Assembly: GCA_029940715.1 (NCBI GenBank)
Contig: JAPYTU010000079.1
Location: forward strand, 1-6,794
Reading direction: 5' to 3'
Length of the DNA stretch: 6,794 nucleotides
Origin: Cytophagales bacterium
GTDB lineage: Bacteria; Bacteroidota; Bacteroidia; Cytophagales; MED-G16
Every line of letters begins with the position of its first letter. The first letter of the stretch is position 1. This document shows positions 5,014 through 6,794 of the stretch, piece by piece. Position numbers and translations under genes: made by a program. The notes under the pieces are model-generated. The model did not search any database. It was not told the origin of the DNA and saw only the letters and a list, made by a program, of their open reading frames with translations.

Positions 5014-6120
5014 CTATTCATTATCAACAGTAACCACAACTCCAACAAAATTATCAGCAGCACCATAAAATAAAAACCATTTTTTATTAAAGTAAACTAT
5101 GCCTTCTATAAAAGTTGTACCAGAAATGTATTGTCCTTTTTTTTCAAATTCTAATTCGGGCTTTAAAAAGGGTTTTGTAGACCTATCCAAAAGTTTCCAC
5201 GGTTCACTTTTGTCAAACAAAGCTTGTCCAGCAGAATATGAATTATTAACTAGGGATTTATCTCTATCTCTATCTCTATTTCTATTTCCTGCATTATATA
5301 AGCAAACAATTCCATCATCAGTAATAATTGGAGGAGGACCTGCTTCCACCAACCAATTGTCAAAATAACCAAGCCTCGGAGAAAGTACTTTAATTCTATT
5401 TCCTAAATTGTCTTCTAATGGAATCCAATTTATTAAGTCTTCCGAATATGCCATCCAAATATTTGGAACCCCATAATACATCCAATATTTTCCATTTATT
5501 TTAGCAGCATACAACTCATTATTTTTCAATTCTGTAATTATGGCTCCTGATTTAGATTCTATCATATTATATTTTCCTTCTTTCCAGTTTTTAAAAATAG
5601 GTCCATATTTAGTCCAATTGAATAGATCTTCTGAAGAGGCAAGAGCTAATCTAGGAATTTTTCTATTCCATTGTGTATAAGTCATAAAATAAATACCATC
5701 TTCTGATTTTACAATTCTTGGATCTTCTACTCCTCCAGGCCATTCATTATTTATTTGTAAATCATTATCAGGATAAAATATAGGGTAAGGATAATGATTT
5801 AGTTTTATCCCATCTGTTGTTGAAGCCATTCCTAATCTAGATCTGTGTCCACCAATAATTTTAGAATTTAATTTTTCTTCCGATCTGTAAATAATTATCA
5901 TTGAATCTTTTTTAATAGTTGCGGCAGGATTAAATGTTGCCATTGAACTCCAATTAACAATGCTATTAGTTATAGGATCTATAAATACAAAATTTGAATC
6001 AGGTGAAATTATAGGCTCTTCGCTCATCCTAACAAAAGGCCCTAACATCCACTTTTTTTCTTGAGCTATTATTATTGTGCAATGCAAAATTAAAATTAAG
6101 TAAAGTGATAGAATTCTCAT
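5014..6120 (-). CDS. Exported GH130 glycoside hydrolase/phosphorylase
   Basis: This 368-residue protein has a signal peptide (hydrophobic residues 3-18, cleavage near Ala19-Gln20). It is therefore periplasmic or secreted; Cys14 does not sit in a proper lipobox. The five-bladed beta-propeller signatures of GH130 appear in order: 'FNPAA' (63-67), 'HRSRLGMAST' (92-101), 'GGVEDPR' (129-135) with Asp133 as the likely catalytic acid, 'EAGPPP' (259-264), 'YSAGQALFD' (295-303) and 'FYGAAD' (351-356). GH130 members act on beta-1,2- or beta-1,4-mannosides, by phosphorolysis or hydrolysis. Export favours a hydrolase, but I cannot assign the subfamily. An odd RNRDRDRDK run (280-288), encoded by a DNA hexamer repeat, sits in the loop after 'YNAG'. 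The gene is alone between repeat copies 7 and 8, and its own promoter is not obvious. Confidence 0.9.
   Translation of the reverse strand: MRILSLYLILILHCTIIIAQEKKWMLGPFVRMSEEPIISPDSNFVFIDPITNSIVNWSSMATFNPAATIKKDSMIIIYRSEEKLNSKIIGGHRSRLGMASTTDGIKLNHYPYPIFYPDNDLQINNEWPGGVEDPRIVKSEDGIYFMTYTQWNRKIPRLALASSEDLFNWTKYGPIFKNWKEGKYNMIESKSGAIITELKNNELYAAKINGKYWMYYGVPNIWMAYSEDLINWIPLEDNLGNRIKVLSPRLGYFDNWLVEAGPPPIITDDGIVCLYNAGNRNRDRDRDKSLVNNSYSAGQALFDKSEPWKLLDRSTKPFLKPELEFEKKGQYISGTTFIEGIVYFNKKWFLFYGAADNFVGVVVTVDNE
5260..5289 (-). repeat. Hexanucleotide repeat inside GH130 gene
   Basis: Three perfect ATCTCT units (5260-5277, plus-strand reading) are followed by two variants, ATTTCT and ATTTCC. On the coding strand this gives (Arg-Asp)3 preceded by Asn-Arg and Gly-Asn. 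Because the unit is two codons long, slippage would change the Arg-Asp count without breaking the frame. Confidence 0.85.
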
Positions 6121-6201
6121 TAGAAAATAATTTAATATAAAATAATAGCTCTATTTTTCAAAATAAGTATAATTTTATTATTAATAATAATTTTTTAATA
6201 A

Positions 6202-6260
6202 ACAAAAAACTCCCTCATTTTTTTATTCTTACCCCACTCCCTTTTTGAATTATTTGGATA
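6202..6260 (+). repeat. Dispersed repeat, copy 8 (long form, promoter decayed)
   Basis: Copy 8 has the same left arm as copy 5 (AAAAAACTCCCTCATTT then TTTATTCTT), then the core ACCCCACTCCC (6231-6241) and TTTTTGAATTATTTGGATA. The TTG is present (6245-6247), but the spacer appears to have lost 2 nt relative to copy 4, and no TAnnTTG lies 19 nt downstream (the position reads ATATGCC). The next gene is on the minus strand. It stands between the start of the GH130 gene and the 3' end of the DinB-like gene. Confidence 0.8.
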
Positions 6261-6329
6261 AAGAAGATATGCCTTTGGTTAAATAAAAAGTCATTTACTT
6301 GGGAGGTATATCTATAAAATTACTAGGAA

Positions 6330-6794
6330 TTAGTCAAATAACATATAATCAGGTGGTTTTATTCCAGCTACTCTTTGAGTTACTATAGCTTTAGATTTAT
6401 GGTGTGCTTGATGTTCATAAATTTTATAAATTGCTCTTTCTTTAGAAACTTTTACACTTCCAAATAGCTCAATAATATCAGAATTTTTACTTTTATCATA
6501 GGTACTTAAACTATTAATTACCCAATCATAACAATTCGAAACTGCTGAAATCATCTCAATTTTAAATGAAATAGATTCTAAATATATTTTTGGAGCTTCA
6601 ATTGTTAATGCTGTTGACATCATATAATAAGTACTGCCAACTATGTGTTTAAACTCCTCTGAAAAACTTCTAACATCAGGTGAAGCTTTTACATTAAATT
6701 TATCTTCTGGCATTTTTGTTAAAATAGCAAGAGAATGATTTTTTGACCTTTCCCAATCTATAAGGTAATTATTTATTGATGTTTGTGAAAATAA
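6330..6794 (-). CDS. DinB-family protein, partial at window edge
   Basis: The frame stays open from the stop at 6330 to the right edge (6794), so the gene is cut at its 5' end. A methionine codon at 6713-6711 is internal: the 27 codons before it encode 'NNYLIDWERSKNHSLAILTKMPEDKF', the normal first helix of DinB proteins. The motifs fit this four-helix-bundle metalloenzyme family: 'FSEEFKHIVGSTYYM' with the first metal His, and near the end 'HQAHHKSKAIVTQRVAGIKPPDY', which corresponds to the family's 'H..HHRGQ....LR..GI.PP'. Many DinB-superfamily proteins are thiol-dependent S-transferases or of unknown function, and no substrate can be assigned. It is cytoplasmic as far as visible. It follows repeat copy 8 in reverse orientation. 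Confidence 0.85.
   Translation of the reverse strand, partial: LFSQTSINNYLIDWERSKNHSLAILTKMPEDKFNVKASPDVRSFSEEFKHIVGSTYYMMSTALTIEAPKIYLESISFKIEMISAVSNCYDWVINSLSTYDKSKNSDIIELFGSVKVSKERAIYKIYEHQAHHKSKAIVTQRVAGIKPPDYMLFD

Noticed and set aside
5099..5368. Plus-strand 89-codon open frame
   Set aside because: It lies entirely inside the GH130 gene on the opposite strand, has no recognisable motif, and includes the Leu/Ser run that is merely the complement of the hexamer repeat.
121..6260. Classical integron attC sites
   Set aside because: The repeats show no long imperfect inverted repeat, no G-rich partner for the C-rich core, and no paired RYYYAAC/GTTRRRY boxes. GTTA-like bases on the bottom strand of copies 1, 2 and 7 do not fit the consensus and are absent in copies 5 and 8.
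121..6260. CRISPR array
   Set aside because: The repeats are 0.4-1.5 kb apart with genes in between, far from the short regular spacers of CRISPR.
6269..6286. ATG with five codons after repeat copy 8
   Set aside because: It overlaps the position where the -7 box should be and ends after five codons; nothing supports translation.
6330..6713. DinB-like gene starting at the Met codon at 6713
   Set aside because: The frame stays open to the right edge and the upstream 27 codons encode the family's first helix, so this Met is internal and the gene is truncated by the window.

Overview
The window looks like a piece of a Bacteroidota chromosome, most likely class Flavobacteriia. It is very AT-rich (about 30% GC by eye), the genes lack Shine-Dalgarno sequences, and the recognisable promoters have the Bacteroidota layout (TTG near -33, TAnnTTG near -7). 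Several products are exported or are lipoproteins with an acid-rich stretch right after the lipid-bearing Cys, as in surface lipoproteins of this phylum. The sulfatase and the GH130 enzyme suggest, but do not prove, a marine or polysaccharide-degrading lifestyle.

The organising principle is a dispersed repeat. Eight copies lie at about 121-172, 533-585, 1117-1168, 1917-1974, 2575-2644, 3401-3420, 4745-4791 and 6202-6260. All are in the same (+) orientation, with one gene or one two-gene unit between neighbours. The core reads roughly ACCCCACTCCC, then TTTTGAATTTT. In copies 1-5 the repeat runs on through an exactly spaced promoter (TTG, 19 nt, TAnATTG/TAGATTA), which ends a few bases before the next start codon. 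The genes between the repeats are functionally unrelated, as in an integron-like cassette array, but no classical attC site or recombinase is visible.

Layout: 1-120 is an edge region without a supportable gene. The plus-strand genes follow: a small BamE-like lipoprotein (173-469); a two-gene unit of a small glycine-rich membrane protein (to 752) overlapping a small lipoprotein (749-1111); a pirin (1169-1906); an exported TPR protein (1975-2574); and an exported acetolactate decarboxylase-like protein (2674-3396). Three minus-strand genes come next: a lipoprotein S1 sulfatase (3432-4682), an exported GH130 enzyme (5014-6120) and a DinB-family protein that runs off the right edge (6330-6794).

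The genes do not form one pathway. The sulfatase and GH130 enzyme could both act on a sulfated, mannose-containing polysaccharide, but they sit in separate repeat-bounded units. The most notable pattern is that the repeat promoter is intact in all five copies that face a same-direction gene, and mutated or missing in all three copies followed by a reverse-oriented gene. This suggests that the repeat is both a boundary element and a portable promoter, kept only where it drives a gene.
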